64,000 bases of DNA from Pseudomonas tolaasii NCPPB 2192 (GCF_002813445.1 NZ_PHHD01000001.1:4154001-4218000); one strand, 5' to 3'. Positions 37,511 to 46,555 are shown, counted from the stretch's first letter. Made by a program: numbers and translations. The notes: generated from the letters alone by a model not told the origin.

Positions 37511-37903
37511 TCACGGCCCTCCAAAGCAGATCAGGCGGTCGGCGGCCTGCACGGCATCGTGCAACTGCCCCAAACCCGATAACGCCCACGGCGCGCTCAG
37601 GTTGACCGCACTGCGCTGATAGCGTGTAGCTTCTTCGTTGTTGAGCACGCCACGGCGCAAGGCGGCGGCGATACACACCACGCCGTCGAGCTGGTGCGCG
37701 CTGACCCATTCGCGCCATTGGCGGGCGGTGTCCTGCTCGTCCTGGGGCGTCACGAGGTTATCGGCGGCGTTGTACACACCGTCCTGATAGAAAAACAGCC
37801 GCACAATTTCATGCCCGCCGGCCAATGCCGCCTGGGCAAACAGCAGGGCACGGCGCGAGGAGGGCGCGTGGGCGGCGGAAAACACTGCAATCGCAAACTT
37901 CAT
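37511..37903 (-). CDS. tusD: Sulfurtransferase TusD (DsrE family)
   Basis: A 130-residue subunit with the catalytic cysteine of the TusBCD relay. Cys77 in DGVVCIAAALRRGV corresponds to E. coli Cys78. First gene of the tusDCBE–ybiB operon, which is fully overlapping or abutting, so stoichiometric expression is expected. Its downstream client MnmA is encoded 21 kb away in this window. Confidence 0.94.
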   Translation of the reverse strand: MKFAIAVFSAAHAPSSRRALLFAQAALAGGHEIVRLFFYQDGVYNAADNLVTPQDEQDTARQWREWVSAHQLDGVVCIAAALRRGVLNNEEATRYQRSAVNLSAPWALSGLGQLHDAVQAADRLICFGGP

Positions 37904-38060
37904 GGAACACTCTGCAAGCAAACCTGGGCCAATGATAAAGCCGCCGCCGCGAAAAAGCCCGCCGTGATCAAAACGGTCAGTGCCGGTGACCGTTCCGGCG
38001 ATTGCGGGCGGGCACGGAGCTGCCTAGTCTGTGGGCACTCGAATCGGAAACGGAGTCTCC

Positions 38061-39224
38061 ATGTCTGGTCCCTTGGCGTCCCTCAAAGTGCTGGATTTTT
38101 CCACCTTGCTGCCCGGCCCGTTTGCCTCGTTGCTGCTCGCGGACATGGGCGCCGAGGTGCTGCGCATCGAATCGTCTACGCGCAGGGACCTGCTGCGGGT
38201 GCTGCCGCCCCACGACCGCGGCACGTCGGCCAGCCACGCCTACCTCAATCGCAATAAACGCAGTTTGGCCCTGGACCTCAAAAAGGCCGAGGCGCTGGAG
38301 ATCGTGCGTGAATTGGTGAAGGACTACGACATTGTCCTCGAACAGTTCCGCCCCGGCGTGATGGAGCGTCTGGGGCTGGGGTATGAGGCGCTGAAAGCGA
38401 TCAACCCCCGGCTGATTTATGTGTCGATCACCGGTTACGGCCAGACCGGGCCTTATAAAGACCGCGCCGGGCATGACATCAACTACCTGGCGCTGGCCGG
38501 CGTGGCCAGCCATACCGGGCGGCAGGACAGCGGACCGTTGCCGCTGGGTGTGCAATTGGCGGATGTGGGCGGCGGCTCGCTGCATGCGGTAGTCGGGTTG
38601 CTCGCCGCGGTTATCGCCCGCCAGCAAAGCGGCGTCGGCCAATACCTGGATGTGAGCATGACCGATTGCTCGTTCAGCTTGAATGCCATGGCGGGCGCGG
38701 GTTACCTGGCCTGCGGTGTGGAGCCGGCGTGGGAAAACCATGTGCTCAATGGCGGCAGTTTTTATGATTATTACCGTACGCGGGATGGGCGCTGGATGTC
38801 GGTCGGCAGCCTGGAGCCCGGGTTTATGCAGCAACTCTGCGAGGCATTGGGGCGGCCGGAGCTGGCGGCGTTGGGCTTGTCCCCCGCGCTCAAGGCGGCG
38901 TTGCAGGTTGAATTCGAGAAGCGCAGCTTTGACGAGTTGTGCGAGCTGTTCGCCTCAGTCGATGCGTGCGTGGAGCCGGTGCTGAGCCTGAGTGAAGCGG
39001 TGGAGCATCCACAGCTCAAGGCGCGGGCGCTGGTCAGCCAGGTGCCACGGGGGGATGGTTCAACGCAGGCGCAACTGGCCTGCCCGTTGAAGTTTTCAGA
39101 AGGGTTGCCGCCGCCTCGGCACATTGGGGCGGCGGTGGGGGCGCACAGTGATGAAGTGCTGGCGGAGTTGGGGTTTAGTGTTCAGCGAATTGCAGATTTG
39201 CGGCAGGCTGGAGTAGTGGGGTGA
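38061..39224 (+). CDS. CaiB/BaiF (family III) CoA-transferase, alpha-methylacyl-CoA racemase-like
   Basis: A 387-residue protein of the family III CoA-transferase superfamily. His138 and Asp139 in AGHDINYLALAG and Asp168 in LADVGGG match the catalytic His/Asp pair of alpha-methylacyl-CoA racemases, favouring a racemase over a transferase. Substrate unknown. ATG 38061 has GGAG 6 nt upstream and is preferred to an ATG ten codons earlier. It stands alone on the plus strand with no pathway genes beside it. Confidence 0.85.
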   Translation: MSGPLASLKVLDFSTLLPGPFASLLLADMGAEVLRIESSTRRDLLRVLPPHDRGTSASHAYLNRNKRSLALDLKKAEALEIVRELVKDYDIVLEQFRPGVMERLGLGYEALKAINPRLIYVSITGYGQTGPYKDRAGHDINYLALAGVASHTGRQDSGPLPLGVQLADVGGGSLHAVVGLLAAVIARQQSGVGQYLDVSMTDCSFSLNAMAGAGYLACGVEPAWENHVLNGGSFYDYYRTRDGRWMSVGSLEPGFMQQLCEALGRPELAALGLSPALKAALQVEFEKRSFDELCELFASVDACVEPVLSLSEAVEHPQLKARALVSQVPRGDGSTQAQLACPLKFSEGLPPPRHIGAAVGAHSDEVLAELGFSVQRIADLRQAGVVG

Positions 39225-39237
39225 CTGATCGGGCGCT

Positions 39238-39309
39238 ATCGCGGGCAAGCCCACTCCCACATTTTGAACGCGGCGGTTATCAAAATGTGGGAGCTGGCTT
39301 GCCTGTGAT
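39238..39309. repeat. REP doublet 6
   Basis: Inward-facing pair: a degenerate CGGGC-type unit at the left (CCCACTCCCAC) and a CTGGC-type unit at the right (GCCTGTGAT). It lies between convergent genes. Confidence 0.88.
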
Positions 39310-39316
39310 GAGGCTT

Positions 39317-39811
39317 TCACTCCACCCGGGTTTCGCCGGTAAATACCAACGTCTGCCGGCACCGCCTGCACAAATACCGCCTTCCCTGAGCCACCAGCGC
39401 ATGGCGCTGTGACGAAAACGGAAAATCACTGTCCGCACACGGGCAGCGGTAGATATAGCGGGTCACCTGCCGGCGTTTCACTTCATAGGTGTGGCAGCGA
39501 TCCGGCGGCAGTTCGTATACCCCGCGCATGATCAATTGCCATTCCTCGCCATGGGGCTGGATGCGTTCGCCAAACAACTGGTGGGCAATCAGGTGCGCCA
39601 CTTCGTGGGCAACGGTTTGTTTCAGGAAGTGTTGGGTGTTTTCTCGGTACAACTGTGGGTTGAAACGCAGCAGGTTCTCGTGCAAATGCGCGACACCGGC
39701 TTTCTGACCCCGCAGCTTGAGGCTGACTTGGGGGCGTTTGAAGCTTCGTTTGAAAAAGGATTCGGCTTGCAGGAAACAATCTTCGACGCGGGTATTGAGT
39801 TGCTCGGGCAT
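39317..39811 (-). CDS. sprT: SprT family zinc metalloprotease
   Basis: A 164-residue SprT/Spartan-like protein. The zinc-protease motif HEVAH (His69, Glu70, His73) is intact, and the C-terminal zinc ribbon has CPC and CRRC cysteines (YIYRCPCADSDF, YLCRRCRQ). The cellular role of bacterial SprT is poorly known; the eukaryotic relative degrades DNA-protein crosslinks. ATG 39811 is used (MPEQLNTRVEDC). An alternative ATG three codons upstream is too close to the GGAG site. Confidence 0.9.
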   Translation of the reverse strand: MPEQLNTRVEDCFLQAESFFKRSFKRPQVSLKLRGQKAGVAHLHENLLRFNPQLYRENTQHFLKQTVAHEVAHLIAHQLFGERIQPHGEEWQLIMRGVYELPPDRCHTYEVKRRQVTRYIYRCPCADSDFPFSSQRHALVAQGRRYLCRRCRQTLVFTGETRVE

Positions 39812-39940
39812 GCTGTACATATCTCCAGAGAGCACCAGTATGCCGCAAAGCCGAGTGTTTCCGAATCTGTCAGGCGCCGAATGGTCATGCATAACGCACA
39901 AAGCCACCTTGCGGTGGCCTTGCTTGCGATCTGAAAGCGG

Positions 39941-40543
39941 CTAGTTGGTGTAAATCGGCCCCACGCCAAGGCCCCAGACGATCACGGTGAAGGCCATGAT
40001 CGCCACCAGCACCACTAGCCCCACGGCGAGTACCGAGCTGGAAAACAGGAAACCCTCGTCCGGGTCGATGTTCATAAAGGTCGGTAGCCCCACATACAGC
40101 AGGTAGACCGTGTAACAGATGGCCGCCGTGCCCACGATCATGCCCAACCACATGTGCGGGTAGAGTGCCGCCAGCCCGCCGATAAACAGTGGTGTGGCGG
40201 TGTAAGTGGCAAAGGCCACGCAACGCGCCATGCTGGGGTTGGCGTCGTAAGTGCGGGCCATCCAGTGAATGAACGCACCCATCACCGCCACGCCGCCAAG
40301 CATGGCGGCATACGACATGAGGGTCATCCACAAGGCGCTTTCCTGGGTGAGCATCACCGGAGCACGGCTGCCGATAACCCATCCGACCTGTGTGGTGCCG
40401 ATAAAGGCGGAAACGGCGGGGATCGCCGCGAGAATCAGGGTGTGAGTGAGGTACATGTGGCCGATGCTTTCTTCCTTATCGCCACGGATTTCCCGCCATT
40501 CCTGGTCGGGATGGGTAAACAGCCCCACGACGTGATGGATCAT
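39941..40543 (-). CDS. Yip1 domain membrane protein
   Basis: A 200-residue inner-membrane protein with five likely hydrophobic helices (about 33–52, 71–94, 108–126, 130–150, 170–190). The N-terminus HHVVGLFTHPDQEWREIR is characteristic of bacterial Yip1/DUF1282 proteins. ATG 40543 has AGGAG about 9 nt upstream. Function is unknown. Confidence 0.85.
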   Translation of the reverse strand: MIHHVVGLFTHPDQEWREIRGDKEESIGHMYLTHTLILAAIPAVSAFIGTTQVGWVIGSRAPVMLTQESALWMTLMSYAAMLGGVAVMGAFIHWMARTYDANPSMARCVAFATYTATPLFIGGLAALYPHMWLGMIVGTAAICYTVYLLYVGLPTFMNIDPDEGFLFSSSVLAVGLVVLVAIMAFTVIVWGLGVGPIYTN

Positions 40544-40917
40544 GCCAGTCACTCCTGTCGTTATTACCATCGCCCCCCATCGGAGCGCCCACGGGCCAAT
40601 TGGCCTCAAAGGTCCTGGATAGTGATGTGGGACCTCAAATCGCAGTATAGGAAGTGATGACCTGAAAAACTGTAGGGCTTTAGAGCAAATTGCGCTGTAA
40701 ACAGCGGGCTTAATCGCGGCGAGGTCTGTCTGGACTGCCACGGTCGATGTGGGAGCTGGCTTGCCTGCGATAGCGGCGGGTCAGAAACGAATCAGCTGGC
40801 TGACCCACTGCTTTCGCAGGCAAGCCAGCTCCCACATTGGATCGGCGTCGCCCATTGAAGTATTTTTGCGTAAAATGCTGCGCTTTTCGTCACACACCTC
40901 TAGCGGATCCAAGCGCC
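40544..40917. other. Divergent intergenic region between the Yip1 gene and ttcA
   Basis: A 374-bp gap holding REP doublet 7 (40749–40835). The sequence on the Yip1 side (40544–40740) has no recognisable promoter match. Nothing gene-like is seen. Confidence 0.4.
40749..40835. repeat. REP doublet 7
   Basis: Outward-type pair (GTGGGAG outermost) of CTGGC units. The centre TGGCTGACCCACTGC is partly complementary to GCGGCGGGTCAG, extending the hairpin. Confidence 0.92.
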
Positions 40918-41742
40918 ATGGGCACTCTTACGGTCAACCAGAACAAACTGCAAAAACGCCTGCGTCGCCTGGCCGGTGAAGCGGTCGCCGATTTCAACAT
41001 GATCGAGGACGGCGACAAGGTCATGGTCTGCCTCTCCGGCGGCAAAGACAGCTACACCATGCTCGATGTGCTGCTGCACCTGCAGAAGGTCGCACCGATC
41101 ACGTTCGAGATCGTCGCCGTCAACATGGACCAGAAACAACCGGGCTTTCCCGAGCATGTGCTGCCGGCCTACCTCAAAGAGTTGGGCGTGGAATATCACA
41201 TCGTCGAAAAAGACACCTATTCGGTGGTCAAGGAGCTGGTTCCGGAAGGCAAGACCACCTGCTCGCTGTGCTCGCGCCTGCGCCGTGGCACGCTCTACAC
41301 CTTTGCCGACGAAATCGGCGCGACCAAGATGGCCCTGGGGCATCACCGCGACGATATCGTCGAGACCTTCTTCCTGAATATGTTCTTCAACGGCTCCCTC
41401 AAGGCCATGCCGCCCAAGCTGCGCGCCGATGATGGCCGCAACGTGGTGATCCGCCCGCTGGCGTATTGCAACGAGAAAGACATCCAGGCCTACTCCGACT
41501 TCAAGCAATTCCCGATCATCCCCTGCAACCTGTGCGGCTCCCAGGAAAACCTGCAGCGCCAGGTGGTCAAGGAAATGCTGGTGGACTGGGAGCGCAAAAC
41601 GCCGGGCCGTACCGAAAGCATCTTCCGCGCGTTGCAGAACGTACAGCCGTCGCAGCTGGCGGATCGCAACCTGTTCGATTTCACCAGCTTGAAGATCGAC
41701 GAGACGGCCGCGTCGCGCTTCGTCAACGTTGTGAACCTCTAA
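40918..41742 (+). CDS. ttcA: tRNA 2-thiocytidine biosynthesis protein TtcA
   Basis: Thiolates C32 of certain tRNAs, using a [4Fe-4S] cluster. The protein is 274 residues. The PP-loop SGGKDS is at 40–45, cluster and catalytic cysteines Cys115 and Cys118 sit in TTCSLCSR, and another CNLC pair lies near 205–208. In Pseudomonas, ttcA has been linked to oxidative-stress tolerance. The start ATG is 83 bp after a REP doublet. Confidence 0.97.
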   Translation: MGTLTVNQNKLQKRLRRLAGEAVADFNMIEDGDKVMVCLSGGKDSYTMLDVLLHLQKVAPITFEIVAVNMDQKQPGFPEHVLPAYLKELGVEYHIVEKDTYSVVKELVPEGKTTCSLCSRLRRGTLYTFADEIGATKMALGHHRDDIVETFFLNMFFNGSLKAMPPKLRADDGRNVVIRPLAYCNEKDIQAYSDFKQFPIIPCNLCGSQENLQRQVVKEMLVDWERKTPGRTESIFRALQNVQPSQLADRNLFDFTSLKIDETAASRFVNVVNL

Positions 41743-41809
41743 GCGACTTCAATGCTCTGACACACGGCGCTTGCGGGCGCCGTTTTCCATTCAATTGCCA
41801 GGAGAGGGC

Positions 41810-42481
41810 ATGCGCGATTACAAGTGGCTGCACGAATACTGTCTGAACCGTTTCGGTTCGGCTGCCAAACTGGACGCCCACCTGGCTGTACCCAAGACCC
41901 CGGCGCAACTGCGCAGGATCAGCGATGATCGCTACCTGTCGACCCTGGCGCTGCGAGTGTTTCGCGCCGGGCTCAAGCACAGCGTGGTGGACGCCAAATG
42001 GCCGGCATTCGAAGAAGTCTTCTTCGGCTTCAACCCGGAGAAAGTTGTGCTGATGGGCGCCGAGCACCTGGAGCGCCTGATGCAGGACACGCGCATCATC
42101 CGCCACCTGGGCAAGCTCAAGAGCGTGCCGCGCAATGCGCAGATGATTCTGGATATCGAGCAGGAGAAGGGCAGTTTCGGCGCGTTCATCGCCGACTGGC
42201 CGGTGACGGAAATCGTCGGCCTGTGGAAGTACCTGAGCAAGCACGGCCACCAGTTGGGCGGGCTGTCGGCACCACGCTTTTTGCGCATGGTCGGCAAGGA
42301 TACCTTTGTGCCGAGTGATGACGTGGTGGCGGCGCTGAATGCGCAGAAGATCGTCGATAAGGTGCCGACCAGCCTGCGGGATTTGGCGATTGTGCAGGAT
42401 GCTTTCAATCAGTGGCATGCCGAGAGCGGGCGGCCGATGTGCCAGTTGTCGATGATGTTGGCGTACACGGTGAATCATTGA
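41810..42481 (+). CDS. DNA-3-methyladenine glycosylase I-like protein
   Basis: A 223-residue protein of the Tag/HhH-GPD superfamily. The region RYLSTLALRVFRAGLKHSVVDAKWPAFEEVFFGFNPE aligns with the Tag core (…VFQAGLSW…W…RAAF). It is longer than E. coli Tag, lacks its obvious zinc cysteine set, and has a divergent C-terminus, so a 3-methyladenine substrate is by family only. ATG 41810 follows an excellent AGGAGAGG. Confidence 0.82.
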   Translation: MRDYKWLHEYCLNRFGSAAKLDAHLAVPKTPAQLRRISDDRYLSTLALRVFRAGLKHSVVDAKWPAFEEVFFGFNPEKVVLMGAEHLERLMQDTRIIRHLGKLKSVPRNAQMILDIEQEKGSFGAFIADWPVTEIVGLWKYLSKHGHQLGGLSAPRFLRMVGKDTFVPSDDVVAALNAQKIVDKVPTSLRDLAIVQDAFNQWHAESGRPMCQLSMMLAYTVNH

Positions 42482-42495
42482 AATCGAGGTGATGC

Positions 42496-42579
42496 CTTCG
42501 CAGGCAAGCCAGCTCCCACATTTGACCGAGTTCCAACTTTGGAATGCAACCAAATGTGGGAGCGGGCTGGCCCGCGAAG
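42496..42579. repeat. REP doublet 8
   Basis: Inward-facing pair: CTTCGCAGGC (CTGGC type) left and GTGGGAGCGGGCTGGCCCGC (CGGGC type) right. Both end in CGAAG rather than CGATG, a shared variant that suggests the pair has evolved together. Confidence 0.88.
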
Positions 42580-42605
42580 GGTGCCTGACAGGCACTACAG
42601 GTCTA

Positions 42606-43013
42606 TCAGGCCTCAGCAAGCCGCCGATTGAGCTGATGCCGCCACCGCACATACAGCAGCGCCGTACAAAACACCGCCAGACTCGCCAGCATCTCCAGCA
42701 CTCCGAACCACTGCCGGTTGGGGTCATACGCCGCCAGCGCGCCCTTGATGAAATACAGGTTCACCACAAAGCACATCCACGAATGCCCGCGCGCGCTGCC
42801 CATCAGCATTCCCGGCGCGAGTATCAGCAGCGGCACCAGTTCGATCAGCAGGATCACCCACGGGCGCGCGCCGTGCAGGTCGGCCACGAACAGGTAGTAA
42901 CCGCTCAGCAAGCCCACCAGGCCAAAAAACGCCAGCAGGCTCAGCGCCCGCGCGGTCTTGACCCGTGGCGCGAGCCAAGCCGTTGGTGGCAGGACCTTAG
43001 GCTTCCTGGCCAC
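42606..43013 (-). CDS. DUF2069 membrane protein
   Basis: A 135-residue integral membrane protein with four hydrophobic segments (about 23–44, 51–72, 76–95, 103–122). The family is found next to wrbA and arsC in pseudomonads and is uncharacterised. The start appears to be a GTG at 43013, with GGAG 8 nt upstream and a 17-bp overlap with the end of wrbA, giving MARKPKVLPPTAWL. Confidence 0.82.
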   Translation of the reverse strand: MARKPKVLPPTAWLAPRVKTARALSLLAFFGLVGLLSGYYLFVADLHGARPWVILLIELVPLLILAPGMLMGSARGHSWMCFVVNLYFIKGALAAYDPNRQWFGVLEMLASLAVFCTALLYVRWRHQLNRRLAEA

Positions 43014-43611
43014 GGCCGTTCTCCAGCAGGCTCGCGGTTTTCGCCAGGCGCAGGCCGAGGGCGCGGCACAGGCTGATTTCATGTGGATCGAGCATGCGCT
43101 TGCCGTCCGGCCCCGAGTGGTGGCTGGCGCCATACGGCGTGCCGCCGCCCTGGGTGTCGAGCAAGGCCTGTTCGCTGTAGGGCAGGCCGGTGATCAACAT
43201 GCCGTGGTGCAGCAACGGCAGCAGCATCGACATCAACGTGGTTTCCTGGCCGCCGTGCAGGCTGGCGGTGGAGGTGAATACACCGGCCGGCTTGCCGACG
43301 AGGGCGCCGGTGAGCCACAGGTTGCTGGTGCCGTCGAGGAAGTATTTGAGCGGCGCGGCCATGTTGCCGAAGCGCGTCGGGCTGCCGAGGGCCAGGGCGG
43401 AGCAGTTTTTCAGGTCATCAAGGCTGGCGTACAGCGCGCCTTCGTCCGGAATGCTGGGCGCCACGGCTTCGCACTCGGTGGAGATCGCCGGAACGGTGCG
43501 CAGGCGCGCCTCCAGCCCGGCCTGCTCGATGCCCCGGGCAATCTGCCGGGCCATTTCGCTCACCGAGCCGTTGCGGCTGTAATACAACACCAGCACATAG
43601 GGTGCGCTCAC
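42997..43611 (-). CDS. wrbA: NAD(P)H:quinone oxidoreductase WrbA
   Basis: A 204-residue flavodoxin-like FMN protein that reduces quinones by two electrons, avoiding semiquinones. The FMN phosphate loop YSRNGSVSEMA is at 11–21, and GSPTRFGNMAAPLKYFLD is the WrbA signature. The ATG overlaps the arsC stop by 4 bp. Confidence 0.95.
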   Translation of the reverse strand: MSAPYVLVLYYSRNGSVSEMARQIARGIEQAGLEARLRTVPAISTECEAVAPSIPDEGALYASLDDLKNCSALALGSPTRFGNMAAPLKYFLDGTSNLWLTGALVGKPAGVFTSTASLHGGQETTLMSMLLPLLHHGMLITGLPYSEQALLDTQGGGTPYGASHHSGPDGKRMLDPHEISLCRALGLRLAKTASLLENGRGQEA

Positions 43612-43961
43612 GGCAGAATCTCCAGGACGTTTTCCGGCGGGCGGCCGATGATGGCTTGGGTGGCGGTTTCCAGGATCGGGCGCTCCATCAGCTTGGGATG
43701 CTCAGCGATGGCGGCGATGAGTTGCGCTTCGCTGAGGCTGGCGTCGGCCAGGTTGAGGGTTTTGTATTCGTCCTCGCCGGTACGCAGCAGCTGGCGCGCG
43801 CCGATGCCGAGTTTGCCGAGCAGGGCCTTGAGTTGCGCAGCGTTCAGCGGGGTTTCCAGGTAGCGCACCACGGTGGGCGTGAGGCCACGGGCTTCGAGCA
43901 GTTCCAGCGCACCACGGGATTTCGAGCAGCGCGGGTTGTGATAAAGCGTCAGATCGGTCAT
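43608..43961 (-). CDS. arsC: ArsC family (glutaredoxin-dependent) reductase
   Basis: A 117-residue ArsC/Spx-fold protein with active-site Cys12 in NPRCSKSRG. This chromosomal type (YfgD/ArsC2-like) sits in an arsC–wrbA–DUF2069 operon and not with arsB or arsR, so arsenate reduction is possible but not certain; a general thiol-redox role is an alternative. Confidence 0.88.
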   Translation of the reverse strand: MTDLTLYHNPRCSKSRGALELLEARGLTPTVVRYLETPLNAAQLKALLGKLGIGARQLLRTGEDEYKTLNLADASLSEAQLIAAIAEHPKLMERPILETATQAIIGRPPENVLEILP

Positions 43962-44076
43962 GTGCGGGTCGCATCTTGCGTAAGGTGGCGGGTATTCTAC
44001 CCGGGCTGTGGCGCGTCCTTAAACCGTAAGAGGCGATAGGTCGCAGCCGATGTTCATTTTTACGAAGGATTACCCC

Positions 44077-44538
44077 ATGACAAGGCGACTGATCGGTGCA
44101 TTGGCGATCATCACAACCCTGCTGCTCAGCGGCTGCGGTAACGATTACGGCGTTGACCAATATGGCAAGAAAGTAGCGGCCGAGCGCCTGGATAAACAGT
44201 GGGTTGTACTTAATTACTGGGCCGAATGGTGTGGCCCTTGCCGCACGGAAATCCCCGAGCTCAATGCCCTGGCCGAGCAACTGAAGGGGCAGAACGTGGG
44301 GGTATTCGGGGTCAACTTCGATAACGTGCAGGGTGAAGAATTGAAGGCCGCCAGTGAAAAGCTGGGCATCAAGTTCACCGTGCTGGCGCAAAACCCGGAA
44401 GAGACTTTCGATATTCCGCGCAGCGAGGCGTTGCCGGTGACCTACATCATCGATGACAAGGGCAAGGTGCGCGAGCAGTTGATGGGCGAGCAGACGGCGG
44501 AAGGGGTGTTGGCCAAGCTCAAGGCCTTGCGCGGTTGA
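44077..44538 (+). CDS. TlpA-like thioredoxin lipoprotein
   Basis: A 153-residue envelope thiol oxidoreductase. The lipobox LLSGC places the acylated cysteine at 20. The thioredoxin motif WCGPC (Cys52, Cys55) and cis-Pro segment LPVTYIID are intact. It resembles TlpA/ResA proteins that keep periplasmic thiols reduced. ATG 44077 follows GAAGGA. It is divergent from arsC. Confidence 0.88.
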   Translation: MTRRLIGALAIITTLLLSGCGNDYGVDQYGKKVAAERLDKQWVVLNYWAEWCGPCRTEIPELNALAEQLKGQNVGVFGVNFDNVQGEELKAASEKLGIKFTVLAQNPEETFDIPRSEALPVTYIIDDKGKVREQLMGEQTAEGVLAKLKALRG

Positions 44539-44558
44539 ACCTGTGAGGGTTGGCTAGT

Positions 44559-44642
44559 GTGGGAGCTGGCTTGCCTGCGATGGCATCACTGCGATGTACC
44601 TGACACACCGAGTCAGCAGCATCGCAGGCAAGCCAGCTCCCA
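44559..44642. repeat. REP doublet 9
   Basis: Outward-type pair of CTGGC units. The right unit ends CTCCCAAG instead of CTCCCACA, so it is slightly degraded. It lies between convergent genes. Confidence 0.88.
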
Positions 44643-44652
44643 AGAAAAGCCA

Positions 44653-45057
44653 TCAGCCTTCTTCAAGCCACAGGCGAATCGGCTTGCCTTCGGCGGGCCA
44701 GAAACGCGTTTGCTCGATCGGCGAGATGTCCCAGCGCTCGACGCCTTGCAGCGCCTGGAAGAAGCGGTGTTCCTGCTCCATCAGGGCTTCGGCGCAGAGC
44801 TTGCGGGTGCTGCCCACCTTGCCGAAGCTGAGCTTGTCGCCCTCGACGGTGTAGGGGGCGAACCAGTGATTGCAGCCGCCATTGCCATAGGCGCGACCAT
44901 CGGCGCCGAGGGTGACGGTCAGGTGGGCGTAGTCCATCAACGGCCGCTCACCGATCCATTCCACCACGTAGCTGTGGTCCTGCTTGAGCTTCACCGCGTC
45001 ACCTGCGCAGCCGGTCAGGCCGACGCCGAGGGCGGCGAGCAAAAGCGCGCCTTTCAT
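44653..45057 (-). CDS. META domain lipoprotein
   Basis: A 134-residue lipoprotein with lipobox VGLTGC (Cys17) and a META/HslJ-like domain (YGNGGCNHWFAPYTVEGDKLSFGKVGSTRKLC), including its two conserved cysteines. HslJ-type proteins in enterics are heat-shock linked; the role here is unknown. The ATG overlaps the stop of the upstream gene by 4 bp. Confidence 0.85.
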   Translation of the reverse strand: MKGALLLAALGVGLTGCAGDAVKLKQDHSYVVEWIGERPLMDYAHLTVTLGADGRAYGNGGCNHWFAPYTVEGDKLSFGKVGSTRKLCAEALMEQEHRFFQALQGVERWDISPIEQTRFWPAEGKPIRLWLEEG

Positions 45058-45494
45058 TGCGCGGCCTGCTGGCATTTAGGGCAGCGGTGCTGGTCGCCCA
45101 TGTTGGCCCAGCCCAGCTCCTGGATACGCGCGTTGGCGGCCGGTTGCAGGGGCTCTTTGGTCAGCTTGGTTTCCACCGCGAATTCAAATTCGAGCACGGT
45201 GTCGCAGCTGTCGCAGTTGACCTTCCAGGTGTGAATCTCCAGCTCGCCGAATTTCGGCCCCTGGGCCATGGCGACCCATTGGCCCGCCGGGCGGATGGAG
45301 TAGCGTGCGTCACCTTCGACGGTGAGGCGCATCGACAGGGTTTTACTGCCGCGCAGGGTGACGATCAGTACGTCGCCGTGCTTGATCGAACCACCGTTGC
45401 CGGTGATCTGGTAACGGCCCGGCACCAGGGCGCGGCATTCGATCAGGGTGTGTTGCGGGCTCAGCAAGCTGAAGCGGAAATCGTGTTCGGCCAT
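45054..45494 (-). CDS. Conserved hypothetical protein with two CxxC pairs
   Basis: A 146-residue soluble protein I do not recognise. Cys94/Cys97 (NCDSC) and Cys138/Cys141 (CPKC) are spaced as a possible split zinc ribbon. The N-terminal 90 residues are beta-rich. No signal peptide is seen, so it is likely cytoplasmic although its partner gene encodes a lipoprotein. ATG 45494 has GGAGG 6 nt upstream. It is the first gene of a two-gene operon with the META lipoprotein. Confidence 0.75.
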   Translation of the reverse strand: MAEHDFRFSLLSPQHTLIECRALVPGRYQITGNGGSIKHGDVLIVTLRGSKTLSMRLTVEGDARYSIRPAGQWVAMAQGPKFGELEIHTWKVNCDSCDTVLEFEFAVETKLTKEPLQPAANARIQELGWANMGDQHRCPKCQQAAQ

Positions 45495-45565
45495 GGGTCC
45501 TCCAAATAGGCGCGGCATCCTATCACGGGTGCCGGCTCATCATGAGCCTGGTATATGACCGCTGA

Positions 45566-46555
45566 TCATCCTTCGACCAGGTTCTGCGGCTGGCCTTCGG
45601 CCCACGCGACAATGTTGGCCAGGGTGGTGTCGGCGATGGCTGCCAGGGCCTCGCGCGTCAAAAAGGCCTGGTGCGCAGTGATGATCACGTTCGGGAAGGT
45701 CAACAGCCGCGCCAGCACGTCATCCTGCAAGGGCAGGTCGGAGCGGTCCTCGAAAAACAGCTGGGCTTCTTCTTCATACACATCCAGGCCCAGGTAGCCG
45801 AGCTGGCCGTCCTTGAGGGCTTCGATCAGCGCCGGCGTATCGACCAACCCGCCACGCCCGGTGTTGATCAGCATTGCGCCCGGTTGCATGCGGGCCAGGG
45901 AGGCGGCGTTGATCAGGTGTTTGCTGTCGGCGGTCAGCGGGCAATGCAGGCTGATGATCTGCGCCTGGGCCAGCAGCTCCGGCAGGCTTACGTAACGTGC
46001 GCCGAGGGCCTGGACCTGCGGGTTGGGGAAGGGGTCATAAGCGAGCAACTGGCAGCCGAAACCGGCCATGATTTTGGCGAACGTGGCGCCGATCTGCCCG
46101 GTGCCCACCACGCCGACGGTTTTGCCCACCAAGTCGAAACCGGTAAGCCCGTGCAGGCTGAAGTCGCCATCGCGGGTGCGGTTATAGGCACGGTGCAGGC
46201 GGCGGTTAAGGGCCAGGATCAGCGCAACAGCGTGTTCGGCCACCGCGTGGGGCGAGTAGGCCGGAACCCGCACGATGGTCAGGCCCAGGCGCCTGGCGGC
46301 GGCGAGGTCGACATGGTTGTAACCGGCCGAGCGCAACGCGATCAGGCGCGTGCCGCCTTTGGCCAATTGTTCCAGCACCGGTGCGCTGAGGTCGTCGTTG
46401 ATAAAGGCGCAGACCACGTCGTGGTGTTCGGCCAGGGCCACGGTGTCGAGGTTGAGCCGGGCGGGCTGGAATTGCAGCTCTACGCCAGCGGGCTGCGGCG
46501 CGCCGAGGAAGCTGTCGCGGTCGTAGGTCTGGCTGCTGAAAAGAATGACGCGCAT
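45566..46555 (-). CDS. ldhA: D-lactate dehydrogenase (fermentative, NAD-dependent)
   Basis: A 329-residue D-2-hydroxyacid dehydrogenase. NAD-binding GTGQIG (about 151–156), catalytic Arg in NTGRGGL and catalytic His in ITAHQAFLT are present. The position next to gacS matches P. aeruginosa ldhA, which supports reduction of pyruvate to D-lactate under low oxygen. Other 2-hydroxyacid substrates cannot be excluded. ATG 46555 is used (MRVILFSSQTYDRDSF). Confidence 0.92.
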   Translation of the reverse strand: MRVILFSSQTYDRDSFLGAPQPAGVELQFQPARLNLDTVALAEHHDVVCAFINDDLSAPVLEQLAKGGTRLIALRSAGYNHVDLAAARRLGLTIVRVPAYSPHAVAEHAVALILALNRRLHRAYNRTRDGDFSLHGLTGFDLVGKTVGVVGTGQIGATFAKIMAGFGCQLLAYDPFPNPQVQALGARYVSLPELLAQAQIISLHCPLTADSKHLINAASLARMQPGAMLINTGRGGLVDTPALIEALKDGQLGYLGLDVYEEEAQLFFEDRSDLPLQDDVLARLLTFPNVIITAHQAFLTREALAAIADTTLANIVAWAEGQPQNLVEG

